Assembly: GCF_030709675.1 (NCBI RefSeq)
Contig: NZ_JAUZQD010000024.1
Location: 22,420-86,419, forward strand
Direction of reading: 5' to 3'
DNA: 64,000 nt
DNA from: Symbioplanes lichenis
GTDB taxonomy: Bacteria > Actinomycetota > Actinomycetes > Mycobacteriales > Micromonosporaceae
In this document: one piece after another, positions 15,132 through 22,942 of the stretch
How the letters are laid out: every line of letters begins with the position of its first letter
How positions within the stretch are numbered: the stretch's first letter is position 1
Program-made: the position numbers and the translations under genes
Notes under the pieces: generated by a model
Told to the model about the DNA's origin: nothing
What the model saw: only the letters and a program-made list of their open reading frames with translations
Databases searched by the model: none

Positions 15132-16312
15132 GGACGACAGCGCCACACCAACGGCTCGTTGGCCAGGTCCTGTGCCGGGACAAAGCTCCCCACGACCGTC
15201 GTCCCGTCGTCGCTGATGCCCCAGATCTGATAGTCACCGGCGCCGTAGGCAGCGAGACGCATCGTGTCCCCGTCGGCGACCACCGCCGGGTCCGGTCCGC
15301 CACCTTCGGTCGCCACCCAGCCGTTGGCGGCCACGTCGACCGGTGACGCGGCGGCCGCCGGCAACGGCTCCATCCGGTTCTTCGCGATGTCGTAGCGATA
15401 GCCTGCCCAGGTCAGCGAATCGTCGTCCGCGTACCCGGCATTGCCGACGACCCACCCGTGCCGCAGCGCGGCCGCCGCGAAGAAGCCGGCTCCGGGCGGC
15501 GGCGGCAGCTTGCGGACCTCGCCGCCGTGCAGCCACAGGTACGCGGTGTCGTCCGCACCCGGCCCGATCGGCGGCCCCACCATCCCGAGCACCGTGCCGT
15601 CCTCGTCGACGTCGACGGCCGAGCCCTGGGTGGTCCCCGGTGGCAGCGGCAGCAGGGCAGGCTCGGCGTCCCAGGATGCCCAGCGCGCCGGCCGCGTCCC
15701 CAGCACGCCCACGATGACGCCGGCGTCACTGATCGCGGACGCACTGCCCGCGCCGCCCTTGAGCTGCGTCAGCGTGCCGTCGTGCCACACGTACGGATAA
15801 GGGGTGTCGCCGGTGAACGACGATCCCACCGCGTCGCCCGACCGGTTGATCGCGTCGAGGGACTGGTCGGACCCCGGGAAGTCGACGGTGGTCAGCAGCT
15901 TGCCGTCCCGCCAGATCGTCACCGGGTACGTCCCGAAGGCGCGCCCGTCGGGATACGTCCGCCCGGTCATGTACCGCCCGCTCGAGTCGACGGCGTGCAC
16001 GACCGCCTTCTTGACGTCGCCGGTGGGGAGCCGGGTGACCGGGCAGCTGGGAGGCAGCCGGGGCGCCGGGGCGACCGACCGGGACGCGGTGGGCACGGGC
16101 ACCTTGACCTCCTTGTCCGGGACGAGAAGGAGACTGCCGCCGGCCAGGAGCACCGCGGCGAAGGCGCCCCCGGCGGCCAGACGGCGACGGTTGCGCCGGC
16201 GGCGGGCGCCCGCGCGCATGGTTTCGGGCACGTCCACCCGGGACGGGCCGGGCGGCTCCGTCGCCAGCGGGCCGAGCAGGTCGGCCGCCGCGCGCTCGTC
16301 GGGGGAAGTCAT
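15125..16312 (-). CDS. Membrane-anchored HAF-repeat protein, sigma-factor partner candidate
   Basis: 395 residues: a short cytoplasmic N-terminus (MTSPDERAAADLL), one membrane helix (RRLAAGGAFAAVLLAGG), then an extracellular beta-rich domain with repeats of the HAF type, such as AINRSGDAVGSSFTGD and PYVWHDGTLTQL. The start codon overlaps the stop of the sigma-factor reading frame (ATGA), as in sigma/anti-sigma pairs, but no zinc-binding anti-sigma motif is visible. The plan matches the protein at 48801-49577, which also follows a SigE-type sigma gene. Role as anti-sigma or sensor is inferred from context. Confidence 0.7.
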   Translation of the reverse strand: MTSPDERAAADLLGPLATEPPGPSRVDVPETMRAGARRRRNRRRLAAGGAFAAVLLAGGSLLLVPDKEVKVPVPTASRSVAPAPRLPPSCPVTRLPTGDVKKAVVHAVDSSGRYMTGRTYPDGRAFGTYPVTIWRDGKLLTTVDFPGSDQSLDAINRSGDAVGSSFTGDTPYPYVWHDGTLTQLKGGAGSASAISDAGVIVGVLGTRPARWASWDAEPALLPLPPGTTQGSAVDVDEDGTVLGMVGPPIGPGADDTAYLWLHGGEVRKLPPPPGAGFFAAAALRHGWVVGNAGYADDDSLTWAGYRYDIAKNRMEPLPAAAASPVDVAANGWVATEGGGPDPAVVADGDTMRLAAYGAGDYQIWGISDDGTTVVGSFVPAQDLANEPLVWRCRPQ

Positions 16313-16746
16313 TGCCGTCCTCCTGTGCTCGTCATGTCCGGCGTTGCGGGGCCGAGAATCCTGCGCAGGGCGGTGAGCGCGTGCTTGGTCTGCGACTTGA
16401 CCGTGCCCTCGGCGCATCCGAGGTGGTGCGCGACGTCGGCGACGCTCTGGTCACACAGGAACCGCAGCACGAGCACGGCCCGCTGGCGTGGCGTCAGCCG
16501 GTCGAGGGCGGCGCGCAGCATCGTGCGCTCCTCGGTTCCCGTGTCCAGGACGGCGCTGTCCACCACCCGGTCGCCGAAGAGGCCGATCTTCCACCAGCCC
16601 CGCCGCCGCTCGTCGAGGAACGTCCGGACGAGCATGCGGTGCACGTACCCGTCGATGTTGTCCGCCTGCGCGACCCGGTGCCAGCGCGAGTAGACCGCGG
16701 TGAGCGTCTCCTGCACCAGGTCGTCCGCCTGGCGCCGGAGACAAAG
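16309..16746 (-). pseudogene. N-terminally truncated SigE-family sigma factor
   Basis: The homologous part begins at LCLRRQADDLVQETLTAV and runs through region 2 (WHRVAQADNIDGYV) to a complete region 4 (LTPRQRAVLVLRF...CAEGTVKSQ). The intact relative at 49586-50074 has about 25 more residues before this point (MSDRDAAFAEYFAARSG and so on), which are missing here along with any start codon. Upstream is a 16-bp palindrome of two BamHI-like sites (GGATCCGCGCGGATCC, 16752-16767) and then the stop of a GNAT gene. The frame stays open antiphase through the GNAT gene, but that stretch has no sigma similarity. A deletion is likely; a sequencing or assembly fault is possible. Confidence 0.65.
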
Positions 16747-16790
16747 ACGGGATCCGCGCGGATCCGGTTGCAGCGCCCCGCGAGAAACTT

Positions 16791-17354
16791 TCAGGCCAGG
16801 TCGGCGCGGACCAACCCATAGACCGCATGATCCGTACGGCCTCCGCCGCGCACCGCCGCCGCACTGCGCAGCATCCCCTCGAGCCGGAAGCCGGCCGCCT
16901 CCGCCACGTGCCGTGACGCCGCGTTGCCCGCCGCCGCCACCAGAGCGATCCGCTCGAGCCCCGCGTCGCGCAGCGCCCACTCCCCCACCGCCCGGGCGGC
17001 CTCGGCGGCATAGCCCCGCCCGCGCGCCCACAGTGCAGTCCAGTAATGCATCTCGGCGACGCCGTTGTCCCAGTCGGTGCCGAACAGCCCGACCAGCCCG
17101 GCCATCCGCTCCCCGCCCCGCGGCTGCAGCGCGAACTCCACTGTGCGCCGATCCGCCCGCCGCTTCTCGGCCCCGCTCGTGCACCACTCGGTCGCCGCCG
17201 CCAGGTCGCCGTGAGCATGCGGATATCCCACCGGCGCCCACCGCACGAACCGCTCGTCCTGCCAGACCGCGTGCACCTCGCCGGCGTCCCGCTCCTCGAC
17301 CTGCCGCAGGATCAGCCGCGCGCTCGACCACTCAGCAATCGGAAACCCGGTCAC
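16791..17354 (-). CDS. GNAT-family N-acetyltransferase
   Basis: 187 residues, RimJ/RimL type: SARLILRQVEERDA at the start, MHYWTALWARGRGYAAEA around the acetyl-CoA loop (R-G-R-G-Y-A), and NAASRHVAEAAGF near the end. Start GTG 17354. It lies between nrdB and the truncated sigma gene on the same strand, with its stop 45 bp from the sigma homology, so the deletion that damaged the sigma gene may have its endpoint here. Substrate unknown. Confidence 0.85.
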   Translation of the reverse strand: MTGFPIAEWSSARLILRQVEERDAGEVHAVWQDERFVRWAPVGYPHAHGDLAAATEWCTSGAEKRRADRRTVEFALQPRGGERMAGLVGLFGTDWDNGVAEMHYWTALWARGRGYAAEAARAVGEWALRDAGLERIALVAAAGNAASRHVAEAAGFRLEGMLRSAAAVRGGGRTDHAVYGLVRADLA

Positions 17355-17426
17355 GCAGTCACCCTAGACGTGCCACTGACGAACGATGCTGCGCCTGCCG
17401 CTCCTCCCTCTGGTCAACCGGTGGGG

Positions 17427-18422
17427 CTAGAAGTCGTCGTCGAAGGTGACGCCGCCGGTGACGCCGACCTGATAGGCGGAGACGCGGCGCTCGAAGAAGT
17501 TCGAGAGCTCCTGGACGTCCTGCAGCTCCATGAAGGCGAACGGGTTCCGCGAGCCGTAGAGCGGGGCCAGGCCGAGCACGGCCAGCCGGCGGTCGGCGAC
17601 GTGCTGGAGGTACTCGCGCATGTCGGCGCTGCTCATGCCGGACACGCCCCCGCCGAGCAGGTCCTCGGCGAACTGCACCTCGCACTCGACGGCCTCGGTC
17701 ATCATCGCGCGCACCTGCTGCTCCAGCCCGGCGTCGAAGAGGTCGGGCTCCTCGGCGCGGACGGTGTCGACCACGTCGAAGGCGAAGGCCATGTGCATCG
17801 ACTCGTCGCGGAACACCCAGTTCGTCCCGCTCGCCAGCCCCGGCAGGACGCCGCGGGAGCGCAGGTAGTAGACGTAGGCGAAGGCGCCGTAGAAGAACAG
17901 GCCCTCGACGCACGCCGCGAAGGCGATGAGGTTGAGCAGAAAGGCCCGCCGGTCCGCCTTCGTGGTGAGCGAGCGCACCTCGAAGACCGAGTCGGTCCAC
18001 TTGAAACAGAACTCCGCCTTGCGCGCGATCGACGGAATGTTCTCCACCGCCGAGAACGCCGCCTGCCGTTCGCCGAGATCGGGGACATAGGTGTCCAGCA
18101 GGTTCAGATAGAACTGGACGTGGACGGCCTCCTCGAACAGCTGGCGCGACAGATAGAGCCGCCCCTCGGGCGAGTTGATGTGCTGATAGAGGCTCAGCAC
18201 CAGATTGTTGGCCACGATGGTGTCGCCGGTGGCGAAGAACGCGACCAGCCGCGACACCAGGTGCTGCTCGGCGGGCGCGAGCGCGGCCAGGTCGGCGAGG
18301 TCACCGTGCAGGTCGACCTCCTCGACGGTCCAGGTGTTCTTGATGGCGTCCTTGTAGCGGTCGAAGAAGTGCGGGTACTTCATCGGGCGCAGGGTCAGAT
18401 CCAGGCCGGGGTCGAGCAGCAT
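17427..18422 (-). CDS. nrdB: Ribonucleotide reductase class Ia, small (radical) subunit
   Basis: Carries the di-iron tyrosyl radical needed by NrdA. 331 residues. Iron ligands are visible in FEEAVHVQFY (Glu...His, with the radical tyrosine four residues after His as in E. coli Y122), in CVEGLFFYGAF, and in RDESMHMAF (E-x-x-H). The C-terminus ends VTFDDDF, an acidic tail suited to docking on NrdA. The stop of nrdA and the ATG share one base (TGATG), so translation is coupled. I do not see a third operon gene like the regulator found in Streptomyces nrdABS. Confidence 0.95.
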   Translation of the reverse strand: MLLDPGLDLTLRPMKYPHFFDRYKDAIKNTWTVEEVDLHGDLADLAALAPAEQHLVSRLVAFFATGDTIVANNLVLSLYQHINSPEGRLYLSRQLFEEAVHVQFYLNLLDTYVPDLGERQAAFSAVENIPSIARKAEFCFKWTDSVFEVRSLTTKADRRAFLLNLIAFAACVEGLFFYGAFAYVYYLRSRGVLPGLASGTNWVFRDESMHMAFAFDVVDTVRAEEPDLFDAGLEQQVRAMMTEAVECEVQFAEDLLGGGVSGMSSADMREYLQHVADRRLAVLGLAPLYGSRNPFAFMELQDVQELSNFFERRVSAYQVGVTGGVTFDDDF

Positions 18423-20683
18423 CACTGGCAGGCCTCACAGGAATCGGGGTTCTCCAGGGAACAGGCTTCGGCCGGCGTCACGGACACCGTCGCCTGCTGA
18501 ATGCGCGTCGCCGGGCGCGAGCGCAGGTAATAGGTGGTCTTGAGCCCGGACTTCCAGGCGTGCAGATACATCGAGGAGAGCTTGCCGATGGTCGGCGCGC
18601 TCAAGAACAAATTCAACGACTGCGACTGATCGATGTACGGAGCCCGCGCCGCCGCCAGGTCGATCAGTGCCCGCTGCGGAAGCTCCCACGCGGTCCGGAA
18701 CAGCTCGCGAACCTCGGAAGGCAACGCCTCGATGCCCTGCACGGAACCCTCGGCCCGCCGGATCTGCTCCCGGATCGGGGCCGTCCACAGGCCGCGCGCC
18801 TTGAGCTCGCGTACCAGATAGGTGTTGATCTGCAGGAACTCGCCCGACATGGTCTCGCGCTTGAACAGGTTGGACACCTGCGGCTCGATGCACTCGTAAC
18901 AGCCGGCGATCGACGCGATGGTGGCCGTCGGCGCGATCGCGACGAGCAGCGAGTTGCGCAGCCCGTGCTCCTGGACCGCCTCCCGCACCGCGGACCAGCG
19001 CGACGGCTGCGAGACCGTTGCGCCCCACAGGTCCGGGTGCAGGTCGCCGCGCGCCGCGCGAGTCTCGGGAAACGCGGGGTGGGGCCCGAATTGTGCGGCG
19101 AGTTCCGCCGACGCCTCCAGCGCGGTGAGGAAGATCTCCTCCTGGACCCGGGTCGACAGCTCGAGCGCCGCAGGAGAGTCGAAGGGCAGGCGCAGGGTGA
19201 AGAACGCGTCCTGCAGACCCATCAGCCCGAGCCCGACCGGCCGCCAGCGCGGGTTCGACGCCGCCGCCTGCTCGGACGGGTAGTAGTTGATGTCGATCAC
19301 CCGGTCCAGGAACGTGACCGCCGTACGGACCGTGGCGCGCAGCCGGTCCCAGTCGACGCCGTCCGGGCCGACGTGGGCGCCGAGGTTGATCGAGCCCAGA
19401 TTGCAGACCGCGGTCTCGGCGTCGCTGTTGACCTCGAGGATCTCGGTGCACAGGTTGGACAGGTGGATCGTGTTGCCCGGCGCGCCGGTCTGGTTGGACA
19501 GCGCGTTGGACCGGTCCTTGAACGTCATCCAGCCGTTGCCGGTCTGCGCGAGCGTGCGCATCATCCGGCCGTACAGGTCACGGGCCTTGACGGTTCTGAC
19601 GGCCTTCTTCTCGGCCGCCCGGTAGGCCTCCTCGAACTCGGCGCCGAACAGGTCGGGCAGCTCCGGCGCGTCGGACGGGTCGATCAGCGACCAGTCCTCG
19701 TCGGCCTCGACGCGGCGCATGAACTCGTCGGGGATCCAATGGGCCAGGTTCAGATTGTGCGTACGCCGGGAGTCTTCGCCGGTGTTGTCGCGCAGCTCCA
19801 GGAACTCCTCGACGTCCGGGTGCCACGGCTCGAGATAGACGCACGCCGCCCCCTTGCGCCGGCCGCCCTGGTTGACCGCCGCCACGCCCGCGTCGAGGGT
19901 CCTGAGGAACGGGACGATGCCGTTCGACCGGCCGTTCGTCCCCCGGATCAGGGCGCCCCGGCCCCGGACGCGCGACCAGGCGATGCCGATCCCGCCGGAG
20001 AACTTCGACAGCCGGGCGACCTGGTGGTAGCGCTCGTAGATCGAGTCCAGCTCGTCGCGCGGCGAGTCGACCAGGAAGCACGACGACATCTGGGTGTGCC
20101 GGGTGCCGCTGTTGAAAAGCGTCGGCGAGCTCGGCAGGTACGCCAGCGACGACATCAGCCGGTAGAAGCCGATCGCCTCGGCCGGCGTCCGGGACAGCCC
20201 GCAGGCCACGCGCAGCAGCCAGAACTGCGGAGTCTCGACCACCGCGCGGGTGTGCGGGTGGCGCAGCAGGTAACGGTCCGCCACGGTACGCAGTCCGAAG
20301 TACTCGAACCGCCGGTCGCCGTCCGGGTCGGGGGCGTCGTCGAGCTCGGGGGCGTGGGCGGCCACGAACGCCGCGGTGCCGTCGCCGATCAGGCCGAGGC
20401 TGTGGGCGTACCGGATGGACTGGCTGAAGGTCTCGACGCCCTGGCCGCGCACCTCCCCGGCCACGAAGGCGGCCAGCAGCCGGGCCGCGAGCCGCGAATA
20501 TTGCGGCTCCTCGCCGATCAGCTCGGCGGCGGTCCGGATCGCCAGCTGATCGCGCTGCTCGGCCGTGGCGCCGGCGGGCAGGCCGTTGACGGTCCTCGTG
20601 GCGATCCGCTGCGGATCGACCTCGTCCAGGCCGGCGGCGTGACGCCCGATCGCCTCGGCGATGTCGTGGGGGGCGACTTGCAT
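18422..20683 (-). CDS. nrdA: Ribonucleotide reductase class Ia, large (catalytic) subunit
   Basis: Reduces ribonucleoside diphosphates to deoxyribonucleotides. 753 residues. The redox cysteine pair is in SSCFLVD and TAVCNLGSINL, the thiyl-radical cysteine in HLSNLCTEI, radical-transfer tyrosines in the C-terminal KTTYYLRSR, and the thioredoxin-reactive pair in the tail CEACQ. The N-terminus starts directly in the helical part of the ATP-cone region (IAEAIGRHAAGLDEV); the opening VxKRDG hairpin is absent. ATG 20683 has AGGAGAG upstream. The leader contains a cobalamin riboswitch and the promoter has two NrdR-box-like sites. Confidence 0.95.
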   Translation of the reverse strand: MQVAPHDIAEAIGRHAAGLDEVDPQRIATRTVNGLPAGATAEQRDQLAIRTAAELIGEEPQYSRLAARLLAAFVAGEVRGQGVETFSQSIRYAHSLGLIGDGTAAFVAAHAPELDDAPDPDGDRRFEYFGLRTVADRYLLRHPHTRAVVETPQFWLLRVACGLSRTPAEAIGFYRLMSSLAYLPSSPTLFNSGTRHTQMSSCFLVDSPRDELDSIYERYHQVARLSKFSGGIGIAWSRVRGRGALIRGTNGRSNGIVPFLRTLDAGVAAVNQGGRRKGAACVYLEPWHPDVEEFLELRDNTGEDSRRTHNLNLAHWIPDEFMRRVEADEDWSLIDPSDAPELPDLFGAEFEEAYRAAEKKAVRTVKARDLYGRMMRTLAQTGNGWMTFKDRSNALSNQTGAPGNTIHLSNLCTEILEVNSDAETAVCNLGSINLGAHVGPDGVDWDRLRATVRTAVTFLDRVIDINYYPSEQAAASNPRWRPVGLGLMGLQDAFFTLRLPFDSPAALELSTRVQEEIFLTALEASAELAAQFGPHPAFPETRAARGDLHPDLWGATVSQPSRWSAVREAVQEHGLRNSLLVAIAPTATIASIAGCYECIEPQVSNLFKRETMSGEFLQINTYLVRELKARGLWTAPIREQIRRAEGSVQGIEALPSEVRELFRTAWELPQRALIDLAAARAPYIDQSQSLNLFLSAPTIGKLSSMYLHAWKSGLKTTYYLRSRPATRIQQATVSVTPAEACSLENPDSCEACQ

Positions 20684-20690
20684 GCTCTCT

Positions 20691-20715
20691 CCTCGCGAGC
20701 CAGGGACGCGCGAGG
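20691..20715 (-). promoter_or_regulatory. Possible ribosome-site-hiding hairpin of nrdA
   Basis: In the nrdA leader, CCTCGCG can pair with CGCGAGG, which overlaps the first bases of the Shine-Dalgarno run AGGAGAG; the ATG follows 14 nt after the hairpin. A second perfect 10-bp hairpin (20793-20816) lies between this and the riboswitch. Either could form the expression platform. This is inference from base pairing by eye. Confidence 0.4.
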
Positions 20716-20819
20716 GGGGACGCCACCGGCTCCCGGGCGAGAGCGCGCGGGAGCGGCATGACGGCGTCGGCCGTCCCGCGCGGCCTTCGACCGCCGCGCA
20801 CCGGTCGGTGCGCGGCGCG

Positions 20820-20962
20820 CTGGCAGGTCTTCGGACTCGCGGGCGCCGTGCATGCTCCTACTGGCCGTCGCTTCCCAGGCCCGGGGGCCCAGTGCTGTGT
20901 GACGGCGGTCGTTCCCACTCACCGCTGCGGGGCAGTCCCGGACTCGCACCGGGTTCCCTCTT
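20820..20962 (-). promoter_or_regulatory. Cobalamin (B12) riboswitch upstream of nrdAB
   Basis: The minus-strand RNA contains, in order, GGGAACCCGGTGCGAGTCC, GGACTGCCCCGCAGCGGTGA, CACTGGG, GGGAAGCGACGGCCAGTAGG and the B12-box end GAGTCCGAAGACCTGCC. These are the conserved blocks of the cobalamin aptamer. A perfect 10-bp hairpin (20967-20990) precedes it. It ends 137 nt before nrdA. By analogy with the Streptomyces nrdABS operon, adenosylcobalamin binding should switch class Ia reductase off when a B12-dependent class II enzyme can work. Confidence 0.92.
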
Positions 20963-21005
20963 GCCTCGGCCGCCCGCGGACGGGCGGCCGAACCAGCTGC
21001 GAGAG

Positions 21006-21053
21006 ACACCATATATGGGCGTGCCGTCGGCGTCGCAACACCAGATGGTGTGT
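21006..21053 (-). promoter_or_regulatory. nrdA promoter overlapped by two NrdR-box-like sites
   Basis: Two 16-mers fit the NrdR box (ACACNATATATNGTGT form): ACACCATATATGGGCG at 21006-21021 and ACACCAGATGGTGTGT at 21038-21053. They are 32 bp apart, the three-turn spacing usual for paired NrdR boxes. On the minus strand a -35-like TTGCGA and a -10-like TATATG with a 17-bp gap fall across the boxes, so a bound repressor would block RNA polymerase. Transcription would start just before the riboswitch. Confidence 0.75.
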
Positions 21054-21112
21054 CGCGCTGTGGTGCATCTCACCGGCTTCGCTTCACCTGGCCTCGCTTT
21101 GTCGGGCGCGGC

Positions 21113-22126
21113 TCACCGGCCGTGGCGGAAGCGGTCGCTGCGGCGGCGGGACCGGCGGGTGGCTGCGGCGACGGCGGCGCCGATGACGGCCACACCGCCC
21201 ACGGGTACGGCGAGCCAGGCCGCCTTCGGCACCTCGAACCCGGCGGTCGTGGCGGGCGGGGCGGCGACGGTGCTCGGTGCGGTGCTCGGGGTGCGGCTCG
21301 GCGACGGGCTGGGCGAGGGCCGGTCGAGGTCCTTGCCGACGACGGACTTGATCCAGGGCAGGATGTTGTCGATGCGTCCCGCCGCGTCGGAGCCGGTGTG
21401 CGGGCACGACGGACCATGACTGACCACGCCCACCACGGTGGCCGTGCCGTCGGCGGCCTCGGTGAAGTAGGGCCCGCCGGAGTCGTGCTCGCAGGCGCTC
21501 GTGTTGCCGTGCGGCGACTTGCCCTCCATGCCGATCTCGATGTCGCTGATCGACGTGACCCGGAACGTGCCGGTCTGCATGCGCTGCGGCAGCTTCGTCG
21601 CGTTGCGGCTCGTGAAGCCGTAGCCGGTGAGCCGGACCGTCGTGCCCACCTTGGGCGCCTTGCGGGTCAGCACCATCGGGGTGACGTCGGTGACCGGCCG
21701 CGCGAGCTTCGCCAGGGCGACGTCGGCGCTCTTGTTCTGCTTGACCGCGACGATGTCGATCTCGTGGCCCTCGTCGGTGGTGAGATCGGCCCGGTTGATC
21801 ACCGCGATCGTCTCCTCGGCCACCGTGCGCGAGACATGTTTGCCCGAGAAGGTTTTGAAACAGTGCCCGGCGGTGAGGATCCAGCTCGGCGAGATGAGCC
21901 CGCCGGAGCAGGCGCTGTCCCGGGTGCCGCCGTCCGCGGTCGGGATGCCGTTGTCGATGATCTTCACCGCGAACGGCCACTTGCCGACCGGCGCGTTCTG
22001 CCCGCGCGCGATCGCCCCGGCGGGCGCCGCGGGCAGGGCGACCAGCGCCGCGGTCACCATCAGGCCGGCGGCCACCACTCCCTTCCTGCCCGTGCGTGCG
22101 AGGTGCCGATGCTCAGGGTCGCTCAT
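21113..22126 (-). CDS. Membrane-anchored trypsin-like serine protease (family S1)
   Basis: Exported protease. A signal peptide (VVAAGLMVTAALVALPAAPAGA) is followed by an S1 domain with His88 in LTAGHC, Asp135 in SADVALAKL and Ser216 in HDSGGPY, and cysteines able to pair around both His and Ser. A Pro/Ser/Thr linker (about 268-296) leads to a C-terminal membrane helix (AAWLAVPVGGVAVIGAAVAA) and basic tail RRSRRR, so the enzyme sits outside the cell tethered to the membrane. 337 residues. It is transcribed away from the nrdA promoter, 60 bp beyond it on the same strand. Target unknown. Confidence 0.9.
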   Translation of the reverse strand: MSDPEHRHLARTGRKGVVAAGLMVTAALVALPAAPAGAIARGQNAPVGKWPFAVKIIDNGIPTADGGTRDSACSGGLISPSWILTAGHCFKTFSGKHVSRTVAEETIAVINRADLTTDEGHEIDIVAVKQNKSADVALAKLARPVTDVTPMVLTRKAPKVGTTVRLTGYGFTSRNATKLPQRMQTGTFRVTSISDIEIGMEGKSPHGNTSACEHDSGGPYFTEAADGTATVVGVVSHGPSCPHTGSDAAGRIDNILPWIKSVVGKDLDRPSPSPSPSRTPSTAPSTVAAPPATTAGFEVPKAAWLAVPVGGVAVIGAAVAAATRRSRRRSDRFRHGR

Positions 22127-22271
22127 CCACTCATTCCCGACTGGTCCGGTGCCGCGCCAAGGTAGCCGCGGTGACTGCTCGGTCTCCAGATCACTCGACG
22201 CTCAGCCGCCGCCGATTCGTTGCATGGCCGGGACGATAATCGATCTTGTCGAGCCGGGGCGTCCCGCGCGG

Positions 22272-22805
22272 TCATGCCCCCGCGGTCAGCGGGCCGACGC
22301 TGTTGGGCAGGCCGGTGCCGGGCAGCGGCGCCGTGAGCTGCGTGATGGCGAGCCCCTCGGGCCACGCCGCGACCAGTGACACGCCCGTGCCCGCCAGCCG
22401 CACCCGCATCCAGTCGGGCTCCCAGACGTCCTCGGCGCCGGGCAGCACCTGCACCCGTACGGTCGCGTGGGCCGAGTCGCCCGCACCCAGCACGACCTCA
22501 CCGTGCGGGCCGGCGCCCGCCGGCACGTCGAAGGCCGCCGTGAACGCCTGCGACCTCGGCCCGGTGAGCCGCACCCCGAGCGGCCCCTCCACCCGGCACG
22601 CCGCGGACGCCGTGTTGGTGAGCGTCAGCCGCACCTCCTCGAACCAGGCGTCCTCGTCCCCGGTCATGCCGGCGTCCTCCCCGACGACCGCGAGCGCCCC
22701 CTCCGCGCACGGGCTCGCCGTCCCCGCCTCCGCCGTCGCGGCGTGCGCGATCGACCCGCTCGCCACCACAGCGATCCCCGCCACGACCATCGCCAGCACC
22801 CGCAT
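22272..22805 (-). CDS. Secreted DUF4232 protein
   Basis: 177 residues with a clear signal peptide (MRVLAMVVAGIAVVASG...AHA) and one beta-sandwich of the DUF4232 type: CAEGALAVVGEDAGMTG, then LTLTNTASAACRVEGPLGVRL. Two cysteines probably form a disulphide. ATG 22805 is chosen over the longer frame because it gives a normal signal peptide. Family members are abundant exported proteins of actinomycetes with no settled function. It stands alone. Confidence 0.75.
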   Translation of the reverse strand: MRVLAMVVAGIAVVASGSIAHAATAEAGTASPCAEGALAVVGEDAGMTGDEDAWFEEVRLTLTNTASAACRVEGPLGVRLTGPRSQAFTAAFDVPAGAGPHGEVVLGAGDSAHATVRVQVLPGAEDVWEPDWMRVRLAGTGVSLVAAWPEGLAITQLTAPLPGTGLPNSVGPLTAGA

Positions 22806-22942
22806 GACCTGAGCCCCTCGTCCCGGCCGGACCGTCGTGGTCCGGCGCACAGGAAAGACGGTATTGAGATCACGAGCGCGACTGCTCACGGATTCGTGCC
22901 ACGTGCACCCACAGCCAAGATCGAAGTTGGTACCTTCGCGCG

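Noticed and set aside
16783..16796. GAAACTTTC near the GNAT stop as a xylan-type regulatory box
   Set aside because: It overlaps the GNAT stop codon at a damaged sigma gene and has no flanking CG symmetry; probably chance.
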